The notes under the pieces are model-generated. The model made no database searches, was not told where the DNA came from, and saw only the letters and a program-made list of their open reading frames with translations. The position numbers and the translations under genes were made by a program. 64,000 nt of DNA, from the NCBI RefSeq assembly GCF_012726265.1, contig NZ_JAASAG010000002.1:682001-746000 (forward strand). The letters run 5' to 3'. Source of the DNA: Streptomyces sp. HNM0575 (lineage in GTDB: Bacteria; Actinomycetota; Actinomycetes; Streptomycetales; Streptomycetaceae). Below, in pieces: positions 9,502-17,312 of this stretch; position 1 is the stretch's first letter, and each line of letters starts with the position of its first letter.

Positions 9502-9780
9502 TCAGGCCGCGTCCCGCCCGGCTTCCGCACCGTCCACCGTGTCCGAACCATCCGCACCGTCCGCGACCGTCTCCGCGTCCGTCTCCGCGTCCGCAGGCGG
9601 TGTCGAGACCGCGTCCGCCGCCGCGCACGACGCGAGCAGCGCGCGCATCGAGACGCCTGACGATCCCGATCCGCCCTTCGAACCGTCCGGCGAACCGCTT
9701 GAGTCGACGTCTGCCGGAACGTCTGTCTCCGGAGCCGACGGCGGCGCGCCGGGCTTCCGCGCTCGGTCTTCGGCGGGCAT
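9502..9780 (-). CDS. Small hypothetical protein (92 aa)
   Basis: ATG start with GGGAGG about 5 nt upstream, a good ribosome site. The product is acidic and Ser/Gly-rich, with a central stretch SMRALLASCAAADAVSTPP that looks like a short conserved amphipathic helix. The flanks are low-complexity (DAETDAETVADGADGSD). No signal peptide or membrane segment. It lies 282 nt downstream of tsaE in the same orientation. I cannot assign a function; the coding call rests on the ribosome site and the GC-rich third positions in the core. Confidence 0.5.
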   Translation of the reverse strand: MPAEDRARKPGAPPSAPETDVPADVDSSGSPDGSKGGSGSSGVSMRALLASCAAADAVSTPPADAETDAETVADGADGSDTVDGAEAGRDAA

Positions 9781-10062
9781 GGATCCTCCCGTGGCTCCTG
9801 GCGGGCCGGGTCGAGTGAGGCAGACCTAACCGCGCTCTTCCCGACATCTGACCACGCCCGCCGCCACCGGTGCAACATCTTGCCGACAACCTGTCGGCAC
9901 GCCCGCGGCCCCGCCCGCGTCCCGTCCAGATCTGGTCCGGCTCCCGTCCGCGTCCCGGATCCGGCCCCGCTTCCGCGCGGCTGCGGTCCGCGCGTCCCGG
10001 GCCCGGCCCCACCTCGTCCGCGTCCCGGGTCCCACCCGCGCCGACCGGCGTCGGAGGCCGGT

Positions 10063-10650
10063 TCAGCCGAGTACGGAGAGGTCCACCCCGCGCCACCGCT
10101 CCCCGACACCGGTCACCGTGACGGTCCGTACATCCTGCGGCTCGCCGGAGTCCCCGGCCCCGCCGCCGTCCGTACCCTCGCCGCCGTCCGTATCCTCGCC
10201 AGCGCCCGCGCCCGTCTCACGTTCGATCACCACGTGCAGCCGGTCCTCCGACAGTTCCTCGACCCGTCCCTCGCCCCACTCCACGACCACGACCGACTCG
10301 GGCAGCGAGACGTCCAGATCCAGGTCGTCCATCTCCTCCAGGCCGCGCCCGCCCAGCCGGTACGCGTCGACGTGCACCAGCGGCGGCCCGTCGCCGAGCG
10401 GCGGATGCACCCGCGCGATGACGAAGGTCGGCGAAGTGACGGAGCCGCGCACGCCCATGCCCGCACCCAGTCCCCGGGCGAGCGTGGTCTTGCCCGCGCC
10501 GAGTTCGCCGGTGAGCAGTACGAGGTCTCCCGGACCGAGCAGGGCGGCGATGCGCCTCCCCACCTCACGCATCCGCTCGGGGGTCGGTACGGGGGCGGTG
10601 TGCTGTACGGCGGGCGGTCCGGCCGCCGCCGACGACTGTGGTGCTTCCAT
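10063..10650 (-). CDS. tsaE: tRNA threonylcarbamoyladenosine biosynthesis ATPase TsaE
   Basis: A 195-residue P-loop ATPase that drives the TsaBD complex in t6A synthesis. The Walker A motif GELGAGKTT is at 48-56, then TSPTFVIARVH and VHVDAYRLGG (Walker B-like), and WGEGRVEEL near 125-133, all diagnostic. Residues ~147-171 are a Gly/Asp/Glu low-complexity insertion between the last two strands (LHVVIERETG and VRTVTVTG) not needed by the family. It lies 45 nt downstream of the alpha/beta hydrolase gene and is probably cotranscribed with alr. Confidence 0.94.
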   Translation of the reverse strand: MEAPQSSAAAGPPAVQHTAPVPTPERMREVGRRIAALLGPGDLVLLTGELGAGKTTLARGLGAGMGVRGSVTSPTFVIARVHPPLGDGPPLVHVDAYRLGGRGLEEMDDLDLDVSLPESVVVVEWGEGRVEELSEDRLHVVIERETGAGAGEDTDGGEGTDGGGAGDSGEPQDVRTVTVTGVGERWRGVDLSVLG

Positions 10651-10695
10651 GCGTCCGGATGGTACGCGCGCGAGACGGCCGCCCGTGCCGCCCGC

Positions 10696-12348
10696 TCAGG
10701 CCCCGGCGCCCGTGAGGGAGCGGGTGATCAGCTGCGCCAGCGCCTCGTTGACCTCGTGCGGGCGCTCCAGCATGGCCAGGTGCCCGGTCTTCTCGAGGAT
10801 CAGCAGCCGGGCCGACGGCAGCGCGGCGGCGATGGCCTCGCTGTGCGCGTGCGGTGTGAGCAGGTCGCGGTCCCCGGCGAGCACGAGGGCGGGACGGCCG
10901 TCGAACGCCGCCAGCGCCGCAGTCTTCTCGTGCGCCTCGAACGCCGGGTAGAACTCCGCGACCACGTCGATCGGCACCGCCTCGATCAGCCGCTCCGCGA
11001 AGCGCGCGACTCCGGCGTCGACGTTGCGTACGTCGCCGAACGAGTAGCGCTTGACCAGCCCGGCGAGCAGGTCCGCGGTCGCCCGGCGCCCACGCTCGAC
11101 CAGCGCGCTCTGCGCCACCATCGCCCTGAGCACCCCGGGCACGGCACTCCGCAGCGCCTTCACGCCGAGCGCGGGCAGCGGCAGCCCGTACGTCACCTCG
11201 CCGAGACCGCCCGCGCTGGTGTCGATCAGGGCGACGCCGGTGACGCGCTCCGCGACGTACTCCGGGTACTGGTCGGCGAGCGCCATCACCGTCATGCCGC
11301 CCATGGAGTGGCCGACGAGGACGACCGGTCCCTCCGGCACCGCCTCGTCGAGCACGGCCTTGAGATCACGGCCCAACTGGTCGATGGTCACGGGCTCTCC
11401 GCCCGTCGAGCGGCCCGAACGTCCGTGGCTGCGCTGGTCCCAGAAGACGGTGCGTGCGGCGCCGCGCAGGGCCGCGCGCTGGAAGTGCCAGACGTCCTGG
11501 GCGAGGCAGTAGCCATGGGTGAAGACGACGGTGGGCGGCTGCGCCTCGGCCGCACGCCCCGACCGGGTTCCGCCGCTCGTTCCGCCTCCGGGTTCGCCGC
11601 CGGTTCCGCCGCCGTTCCGTCTGCGGGCCGTCCCGGGGCGCCGTCCGAGCAGCCGCATCAGCCGGTTGCGGTGCGGGGTCGGCGGGGCCGGGCGGGCGCT
11701 GGAGGAACGCGCGCCTCCACGGCCGCGCTCGTCCCGGTCACCGTCTCCGTCCCGGTCACCGTCTGCGTCCTGCTCCCCGTCTCCGACCCGATCATCTTCT
11801 GCGTCCCGGTCACCTTCCGCGGCTCCGGCTCCGTCTCCGGAGCCGCCCGACTCGATGCGTACGGGCCGCACGGTCGGGCCGCCCACACCGTCACCCGCAC
11901 CCGCCGCGCCCGTGCCTCCCCTGCCGGAGCCGTCGCCGCCGTCCTCGGCCTCGTACTGACCGGGATCGTCCGTCTCGAAGTACAGCTCGGTGCCGTCCTC
12001 CGCGTACGCGGTACCCGGCGTGCCGCGCAGCGAGCCGTACGGCCCCGCGGCATCCAGAGCGAGGCGGGCCCTGCGGCGCACCCCACGGTTGACCGTGAGC
12101 CGCTCCACCGCGACGCCCGCCGCCACCAGCCCGAGCGTCGCACCGGCCAGCCCCGCCCGGCGGCCCCACGCTCCGCCGGACCGGCCGGCTGCCCCGGCGG
12201 CCTGCGCGGCCTCCACGGCTCCGGCCGCGACGTTCGCGGCGCCCGTCGCGCCCGAGGCGCCGACGGCACCGGCCGCGCCCACCGCGCCCGCGATACGTCC
12301 GCCCTTTGAGGCGAACGACGCCGCCCCCTTCTCCGCCCCCGCTGTCAT
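10696..12348 (-). CDS. Alpha/beta-fold hydrolase with large low-complexity insertion
   Basis: A 550-residue protein with the nucleophile elbow VVLVGHSMGG (Ser348). The acid strand is LVLAGDRDLLTPHAH and the histidine loop is EKTGHLAMLERP. The serine-hydrolase triad is therefore complete. Residues 1-60 are Ala/Gly-rich and a weak hydrophobic segment lies near 66-80. Residues ~135-270 are a Gly/Asp/Arg/Ser low-complexity block inserted between the conserved EDGTELYFETDDP strand and PPTVVFTHGYCL, where related proteins have only a short link. Substrate unknown. It starts 4 nt after alr ends and precedes tsaE, suggesting an alr-hydrolase-tsaE operon. Confidence 0.88.
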   Translation of the reverse strand: MTAGAEKGAASFASKGGRIAGAVGAAGAVGASGATGAANVAAGAVEAAQAAGAAGRSGGAWGRRAGLAGATLGLVAAGVAVERLTVNRGVRRRARLALDAAGPYGSLRGTPGTAYAEDGTELYFETDDPGQYEAEDGGDGSGRGGTGAAGAGDGVGGPTVRPVRIESGGSGDGAGAAEGDRDAEDDRVGDGEQDADGDRDGDGDRDERGRGGARSSSARPAPPTPHRNRLMRLLGRRPGTARRRNGGGTGGEPGGGTSGGTRSGRAAEAQPPTVVFTHGYCLAQDVWHFQRAALRGAARTVFWDQRSHGRSGRSTGGEPVTIDQLGRDLKAVLDEAVPEGPVVLVGHSMGGMTVMALADQYPEYVAERVTGVALIDTSAGGLGEVTYGLPLPALGVKALRSAVPGVLRAMVAQSALVERGRRATADLLAGLVKRYSFGDVRNVDAGVARFAERLIEAVPIDVVAEFYPAFEAHEKTAALAAFDGRPALVLAGDRDLLTPHAHSEAIAAALPSARLLILEKTGHLAMLERPHEVNEALAQLITRSLTGAGA

Positions 12349-12352
12349 CCGC

Positions 12353-13546
12353 TCAACCCCCCACTGCCGCCTGCTCGTTCACATGGACCCTCGGTACCCG
12401 GGCACCGATACGCGTAACGATCTCGTACGAGATGGTGCCGGCCGCCCGCGCCCAGTCCTCCGCGGTCGGCTCGCCGCGGTCGCCCGGGCCGAAGAGGACG
12501 ACCTCGTCGCCCGCCGAGGCATCGTCGCCGCCGAGATCCACGACGAACTGGTCCATGGCGATGCGTCCCGCCACCGTCCGCAGCTTCCCGGCGGCCAGCA
12601 CCGGCGCCGTGCCGGAGGCGTGCCGCGGCACGCCGTCCGCATAGCCGAGCGGCACCAGCCCGAGAGTGGTCGCCCCCGGAGTCCGGTACGTGTGCCCATA
12701 GCTGACGCCGTGCCCCGCCGGCACCTGCTTGACCAGGGCCAACGACGCGCTCAGCGTCATCGCCGGACGCAGCCCCAGCTCCGCCGCGACCCCGACCTCG
12801 GGGGACGGCGAGAGCCCGTACACGGACACCCCGGGCCGTACGAGATCGAAATGCGACTCGGGAAGCGTCAGCGTCGCGGGCGAGTTGGCGTGGTGCCGCA
12901 CCTCAGGGTCGAGACCGGCGCGCTCGGCGAGCGCGACGGCCTCGCGGAAGGCTTCGAGCTGGGCGGCGTTCGCGGGGTGGCCGGGCTCGTCGGCGCAGGC
13001 GAAGTGCGACCAGACACCCGTCACCTTCACGGCGCCCTCGGCCTCCGCTGCGCGCGCGGCGGCCACGAGAGCCGGCCAGTCTGCGGGCTGGCAGCCGCCG
13101 CGGCCCAGCCCGGTGTCCGCCTTGAGCTGCACGCGCGCGGTGCGTCCGCTGCCGCGGGCCGCCTCCACCGCCTCCTCCAGCGCCCACAGCGCACTCGCCG
13201 AGACGTCGATGTCCGCCTCGACCGCCTCCCGCCACGGGCCGCCCGGGGTCCACAGCCAGCTCATCAGGCGTCCCGTGTCACCGGCGGCGCGCAGCGCCAG
13301 GGCCTCCTGGGGCGTGGCCGTGCCCAGCCAGCTCGCGCCCGCCTCGCGCGCGGCACGCGCACAGGGCAACGCTCCGTGCCCGTAACCGTCGGCCTTCACC
13401 ACCGCCATCAGCTCCGCGCGGGGCGCACGCGCGCGCAGCGCACGTACGTTGGCGCGTACGGCGTCGAGGTCGATCTCGGCGCGGGCACGGAGGGTCTCCG
13501 AGCCGGGTGGCGCGGTGAGGGCGGTGGTGCCGGAGCGGTCGTTCAC
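12353..13546 (-). CDS. alr: Alanine racemase
   Basis: A 397-residue fold-type III PLP enzyme interconverting L- and D-alanine for peptidoglycan. The cofactor-binding lysine is in LMAVVKADGYGHGALPC, and the second catalytic residue (Tyr of the SYGHTYRTP region) is followed by LGYADGVPR. Length and domain order (TIM barrel, then beta domain) are normal. First gene of a likely operon with the hydrolase (4-nt gap) and tsaE. Divergent from the GNAT gene across a 150-nt promoter region. Confidence 0.96.
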   Translation of the reverse strand: MNDRSGTTALTAPPGSETLRARAEIDLDAVRANVRALRARAPRAELMAVVKADGYGHGALPCARAAREAGASWLGTATPQEALALRAAGDTGRLMSWLWTPGGPWREAVEADIDVSASALWALEEAVEAARGSGRTARVQLKADTGLGRGGCQPADWPALVAAARAAEAEGAVKVTGVWSHFACADEPGHPANAAQLEAFREAVALAERAGLDPEVRHHANSPATLTLPESHFDLVRPGVSVYGLSPSPEVGVAAELGLRPAMTLSASLALVKQVPAGHGVSYGHTYRTPGATTLGLVPLGYADGVPRHASGTAPVLAAGKLRTVAGRIAMDQFVVDLGGDDASAGDEVVLFGPGDRGEPTAEDWARAAGTISYEIVTRIGARVPRVHVNEQAAVGG

Positions 13547-13696
13547 GGTTTCAGTGTCTCAGGCGCCCCTTCACGGGCCGGTGCACGCCCTTTCCTCATA
13601 CGGTCACGAGGCGCTCAGGGGGACGGTCACGGGGCACCGCGCTCCCGGCGTACGGGGAACGGAAAACCGCTTGCGGCGGCGAGGAGGATGTCCGGT

Positions 13697-14461
13697 ATGA
13701 GCCGGACGTGGACGATCGGTCCTGAAGCCGTGGGCGGCGAGGACGCCGTCGCGCTGCAACGCGCCTATCTCGACGAGGTCGTCACCCGCTACTACGGGCG
13801 GCCCGCGACGCGCGAGGAGGTCGACGAGGAGTTCGCGGGCACGTCCGCCACCGAACTGACGCCGCCACGCGGCCTGTTCCTCGTCGCACGGGGCGGGGTG
13901 GACGGGGCGAACGGGGAGGACAGGGAGGAGCAGCGGCGTGCCGGTGCCCCGGCCGGATGCGCGGGAGTGCGGCTACTGGGCCCGCGGACCGCGGAACCAC
14001 AGGCCGGGGAACTCGGGATCGGTGAACTGGGGGCCGCGGAACTGGACGCCGCGGAACTCGCGGCCTTAGAGCGGAAGTTCGCGGAACTCGCGGCTCCGGA
14101 GCCGAAGTTGGCGGAGCCGGAGTTCGCGGAGTTCGCGGCTCCAGAACTGAAGTTGGCGGAGCCGGAGTTCGCGGAGTTCGCGGAGTTCGCGACCCCAGAA
14201 CTGAAGATCGCGGAGCCGAAGATCGCGGAGCTGACGAGGGTGTGGGTCCGGCCGGAGGCCCGCCGCGGCGGTCTCGGCTCCAGGCTGCTGACCGCCGCCG
14301 AGCACGCCGCGGCAAGCCTGGGGGCGAAGGCGATACGGCTGGACACCCGCAGCGATCTCGTCGAAGCCCGCCGCCTCTACGCACGTCACGGATACGCCGA
14401 GATCCCCCCGTACAAGGACGATCCGTACTCCGAGCACTTCTTCGAGAAGCGCCTCGGCTGA
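13697..14461 (+). CDS. GNAT-family N-acetyltransferase interrupted by a repetitive insertion
   Basis: A 254-residue protein. ATG at 13697 is chosen because GAGGAGG ends 9 nt before it; an in-frame ATG at 13688 overlaps that site. The N-terminal half (VALQRAYLDEVVTRYYGRP) and C-terminal half (TRVWVRPEARRGGLGSRLL, then RRLYARHGYAEIPPY) form one GNAT domain with an intact acetyl-CoA loop RRGGLG. Between them residues ~98-178 are degenerate repeats on AEL/AEPEFAEF/APELKLAEP. The frame is kept throughout. Small-molecule acetyltransferase of unknown substrate. Confidence 0.82.
   Translation: MSRTWTIGPEAVGGEDAVALQRAYLDEVVTRYYGRPATREEVDEEFAGTSATELTPPRGLFLVARGGVDGANGEDREEQRRAGAPAGCAGVRLLGPRTAEPQAGELGIGELGAAELDAAELAALERKFAELAAPEPKLAEPEFAEFAAPELKLAEPEFAEFAEFATPELKIAEPKIAELTRVWVRPEARRGGLGSRLLTAAEHAAASLGAKAIRLDTRSDLVEARRLYARHGYAEIPPYKDDPYSEHFFEKRLG
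13990..14232 (+). repeat. In-frame degenerate repeat block inside the GNAT gene
   Basis: Imperfect repeats of about 9, 18 and 27 nt with recurring GCGGAGCCGGAGTTCGCGGA and GCGGAACTCGCGGC segments. All keep the reading frame and encode Ala/Glu/Leu/Pro/Phe repeats. The end of the block (GCGGAGCTGACG) matches the AEL-TRV junction that starts the conserved half. This suggests duplication of a short AEL-coding segment. Confidence 0.8.
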
Positions 14462-14628
14462 CCCGCGCAGGACCCGTCGGCCGCCGGGCGTCGGGCCTCC
14501 GTCAGCCGTCATCCGTCATCCGTCAGCGGCCCTCCGCCATGGACGTCTCCCGTCGGGCGTCGCCGCCGGGCGTCCTTCGGCAGTTCTTCGGCAGCCCGCC
14601 GGTCCTCGGGACGTCCCCCGGCGGTTTG

Positions 14629-16194
14629 TCAGCCGCCCGCCGGCGACCCGTCCCGCAGCAGGTCCCGCCACGCGGCCGTCAACGCCTCCGCCACGTCCGA
14701 AGCCCCGGCCGGGCGCGGCGCGAACCGTCCCGCCAGCCCGTGCACATACGCCCCGGCGGAGGCCGCGTCGAGCGCGTCGAGCCCCCCGGCCAGCAGCGAA
14801 CCGATCAGCCCCGAAAGCACGTCCCCGGTACCGGCCGTGGCCAGCCAGCCGCTGCCCGTGGGGTTGACGCGTACGCCGCCGGGCCCGGCCACGACCGTCG
14901 TCGACCCCTTCAGCAGCACCGTCGCCCCCGTACGCTCCGACAACTCGCGCACCGCCGCCAGCCGCCGTGCCTCGACCTCCGTACGTTCCCAGCCCAGCAA
15001 CGCGGCGGCCTCACCGGCGTGCGGCGTCAGCACCGTCGGCGCGGTGCGCGCCCGCAGCGCCTCCTCGCCCGCGAGACGCAGACCGTCGGCGTCGATGAGC
15101 ACCGGCACCCGGGCGGTCAGCACGTCCTCCAGCCGTTCACGGTCCTCGCCCAGCCCCGAACCCACGGCCCACGCCTGCACGCGGCCCGCCTTGCTCGGCG
15201 GCCCGGCCGACACGAGCGTCTCGGGGTGGCGGGCGATCACGGCGTCCGCGGCCGGGCCCACATAGCGCACCGCGCCCGCACCGCCGCGCAGCGCCCCCGA
15301 CACGGCGAGCACCGCCGCACCGGGATAGCGCGCCGACCCGGCGACGACACCCACCACGCCCCGCCGGTACTTGTCGCTCTCCGCCCCCGGACGGGGCAGC
15401 AGGGCGCTCACGTCCGCGTGCTGGAGCGCCTCCGCCGCCGGAACGGACGGCTCCGAGGCGGCACCGTCCGTGCCTGACGTCCCGGACTCTCCGGCCTCTC
15501 TCGTCTCTCCGGTCTCTCCGGTCTCTCCGGTCTCTCCGGTCTCTCCGGATTCCAGGAACGGGCCCAGCCCGATGTCGACGAGACGCAGCGCCCCCGCGTA
15601 CTCCCGCGCTGGGTCGAGCAGCAGCCCCGGCTTGTACGCCCCGAACGTCACCGTGGCGTCGGCCCGTACCGCCACACCCGCCACCTCGCCCGTGTCCGCG
15701 TCGACGCCGCTCGGCAGATCGACGCTTACCACCGGCGAACGCACCGCCTCCACCAACTGCACGGCAGCCGGGCGCAGTCCGCCCTTGCCGCCGATCCCGA
15801 CGATGCCGTCCACGACGAGATCCGCTCGCGCGAGCAACGGCTCCACCGGTACGGCCTTGCCCTCCACGACGGCCCCCGGCGCGGTCACGGCCCGTCCGCC
15901 CGCCGCCCGCAGCGCCGCCAGCCCGCCCTCGTGAACCCTCTCGGGCGACAGCAGCACAGCGCTCACACCGGCGCCCCGCCGTGCGAGGCGCGCCCCCGCG
16001 AAGAGGGCGTCACCGCCGTTGTCACCGCTGCCGACGAGCAGTACGACGCGGCTGCCGTATGTACGTCCGAGCATCCCCGCGCACGCCGCCGCGAGCCCGG
16101 CCGCGGCGCGCTGCATCAGGACGCCGTCGGGCAGGCGCTCCATCAGCGCACGCTCGGCGGCCCGTACGGTCTCCACGCTGTAGGCAGTCCTCAT
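14629..16194 (-). CDS. nnr: Bifunctional NAD(P)H-hydrate repair enzyme Nnr (epimerase + ADP-dependent dehydratase)
   Basis: A 521-residue fusion that repairs hydrated NAD(P)H. The N-terminal YjeF_N epimerase domain (1-~212) contains VVLLVGSGDNGGDALFAGARL and SVDLPSGVDADTGEV. The C-terminal ribokinase-like dehydratase domain has YPGAAVLAVSGALRGGAG, TPHAGEAAALLG and the ATGTGDVLSGLIGSLL catalytic loop. ATG at 16194 is preceded by a G-rich site. The interdomain linker near 215-231 is a (Gly-Glu-Thr)n expansion encoded by a 9-bp tandem repeat. It lies downstream of acpS across a 749-nt repeat-filled gap. Confidence 0.95.
   Translation of the reverse strand: MRTAYSVETVRAAERALMERLPDGVLMQRAAAGLAAACAGMLGRTYGSRVVLLVGSGDNGGDALFAGARLARRGAGVSAVLLSPERVHEGGLAALRAAGGRAVTAPGAVVEGKAVPVEPLLARADLVVDGIVGIGGKGGLRPAAVQLVEAVRSPVVSVDLPSGVDADTGEVAGVAVRADATVTFGAYKPGLLLDPAREYAGALRLVDIGLGPFLESGETGETGETGETGETREAGESGTSGTDGAASEPSVPAAEALQHADVSALLPRPGAESDKYRRGVVGVVAGSARYPGAAVLAVSGALRGGAGAVRYVGPAADAVIARHPETLVSAGPPSKAGRVQAWAVGSGLGEDRERLEDVLTARVPVLIDADGLRLAGEEALRARTAPTVLTPHAGEAAALLGWERTEVEARRLAAVRELSERTGATVLLKGSTTVVAGPGGVRVNPTGSGWLATAGTGDVLSGLIGSLLAGGLDALDAASAGAYVHGLAGRFAPRPAGASDVAEALTAAWRDLLRDGSPAGG
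15503..15549. repeat. 9-bp in-frame tandem repeat in the Nnr linker
   Basis: Five consecutive copies of GTCTCTCCG (plus strand), flanked by diverged units, encode (Gly-Glu-Thr)n in the linker between the epimerase and dehydratase domains. Copy number probably varies without effect on either domain. Confidence 0.88.
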
Positions 16195-16943
16195 GCCCCC
16201 AGTCTGACGGCGCCCGAGCGGCACGGACCACACGGACCACACGAAGGTGACGACGCCTCACGCACGGTCCGGATCCGGGGCGTACGAAGCATGGGTGCGG
16301 GCTTTGCGGGGTGCTCCTGGGGAGAGCCGGGGGGGAGCGAGCTGGGCGGGGGGGCTGGTATGCGGCTCGTGTGCGCTCGGTATACGAGAGGGCCGGCGGA
16401 GGCGTATGCGGTCGGTATACCAGGGGGTCGGCGAAGGCGTATGCGGTCGGTATGCAGGGCGCTGGGAACGGCGTGTGCACTCGGTATACAGGAGGCTGCC
16501 AAGCAGCGTATGCGCTCCGTATACGGGGATGCCGGGCGAGCGCGGCGAGGGGCCGTACACGCTCGGTATGCAAGGCAGTTGAGGGGCGGGAACCGCGCAT
16601 GCACTCGGTATGCAAGGCGCTGCGAGCGGTGTGTGCACTCCGTATACAGGAGGCTGCCAAGCGGCGTATGCGCTCCGTATACAGGGCGCCGTTGCCCTTG
16701 CCGGGTCGGGCCGTGAGCGACGGTCGGGCGGTTCGGGCGGGTGCATGCACTCGGTATACGGAGCGCGCACCACGGCACACGCACTCGGTATACAGAACGC
16801 GAAGCACCGCGTACGCACTCAGTACACAGCTCGTATGCGCAAGGCTCGTACACGCAGCACGGCACACGCACTCGGTACACCGCTCGTATACGCACCCCAG
16901 CCCGCATGCGCAGCAACCCCGCCCCCACCCCACCCCCGGGCGC
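16195..16943. other. 749-nt intergenic region between acpS and nnr filled by the CTCGGTATAC repeat array
   Basis: No credible gene: the long open frames here change reading phase with every repeat because the spacing (34-35 bp) is not a multiple of three. I see no tRNA, and no promoter I can call with confidence. Its main content is the direct-repeat array described for 16371-16881. The first ~170 nt next to nnr are non-repetitive and would hold any nnr promoter. Confidence 0.75.
16371..16881 (+). repeat. Array of ~13 imperfect direct repeats, core R-CTCGGTATAC
   Basis: A 16-18-bp repeat close to GTATGCRCTCGGTATACA recurs in one orientation. The core TCGGTATAC (or TCCGTATAC, TCGGTATGC, TCGGTACAC, TCAGTACAC) starts at 16377, 16412, 16447, 16481, 16516, 16563, 16605, 16639, 16674, 16751, 16785, 16819 and 16872. 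Eight of twelve intervals are 34-35 bp; the others are 42, 47, 53 and 77. The intervening ~17 nt are only partly shared (for example AGGAGGCTGCCAAGC twice). Each unit holds two half-palindromes (GTATAC and GCATGC-like). Function unknown. Confidence 0.85.
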
Positions 16944-17312
16944 TCAGCCCTCGGCGATCACCACCGCGGACGCGATCCCCGCGTCGTGCGACAGCGACAG
17001 ATGCCACCCCCGCACGCCCAGCTCCTCGGCCGCCGCCGCCACCGTCCCCCGTACGCACAGCGACGGCCGGCCCGAGTCGGCCTGGAGTACCTCCGCGTCG
17101 GTCCAGTTCATGCCGCCGGGTGCGCCGAGCGCCTTCGCCAGCGCCTCCTTCGCGGCGAAACGGGCCGCCAGGGAGGCCACGCCCCGGCGTTCCCCGGTCG
17201 GGAGCCACAACTCGGCCTCCACGAAGAGCCGTTCGGCCAGTGACGGGGTACGCTCCAGCGCCTGCCCGAAGCGGTCCACGGCGGCCACGTCGATGCCGAC
17301 CCCCACGATCAC
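16944..17312 (-). CDS. acpS: Holo-[acyl-carrier-protein] synthase AcpS
   Basis: A 122-residue group I phosphopantetheinyl transferase that activates ACPs with the CoA 4'-phosphopantetheine arm. It begins (M)[18 protein letters not shown] with the Mg2+-binding Asp of GIDVA, and contains [13 protein letters not shown] with the second metal-binding Glu. It ends [20 protein letters not shown]. The GTG at 17312 has GGGGGA 6 nt upstream and overlaps the stop codon of the GlmS-like gene by 4 nt (GTGA), so translation is probably coupled. Confidence 0.95.
   Translation of the reverse strand: MIVGVGIDVAAVDRFGQALERTPSLAERLFVEAELWLPTGERRGVASLAARFAAKEALAKALGAPGGMNWTDAEVLQADSGRPSLCVRGTVAAAAEELGVRGWHLSLSHDAGIASAVVIAEG

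Noticed and set aside
9216..10109. Arg-rich minus-strand frame over 9.2-10.1 kb
   Set aside because: Overlaps two better-supported genes and consists of Arg/Pro/Ala runs typical of a wrong frame in 70% GC DNA.
16371..16881. CRISPR array
   Set aside because: Repeats are imperfect, spacer lengths vary (intervals 34-77 bp), spacers share sequence with one another and no cas gene is near.
16022..16933. Repeat-protein gene encoded across the GTATAC array
   Set aside because: Unit spacing of 34-35 bp shifts frame at each repeat; long frames exist on several phases at once, so none is selected.
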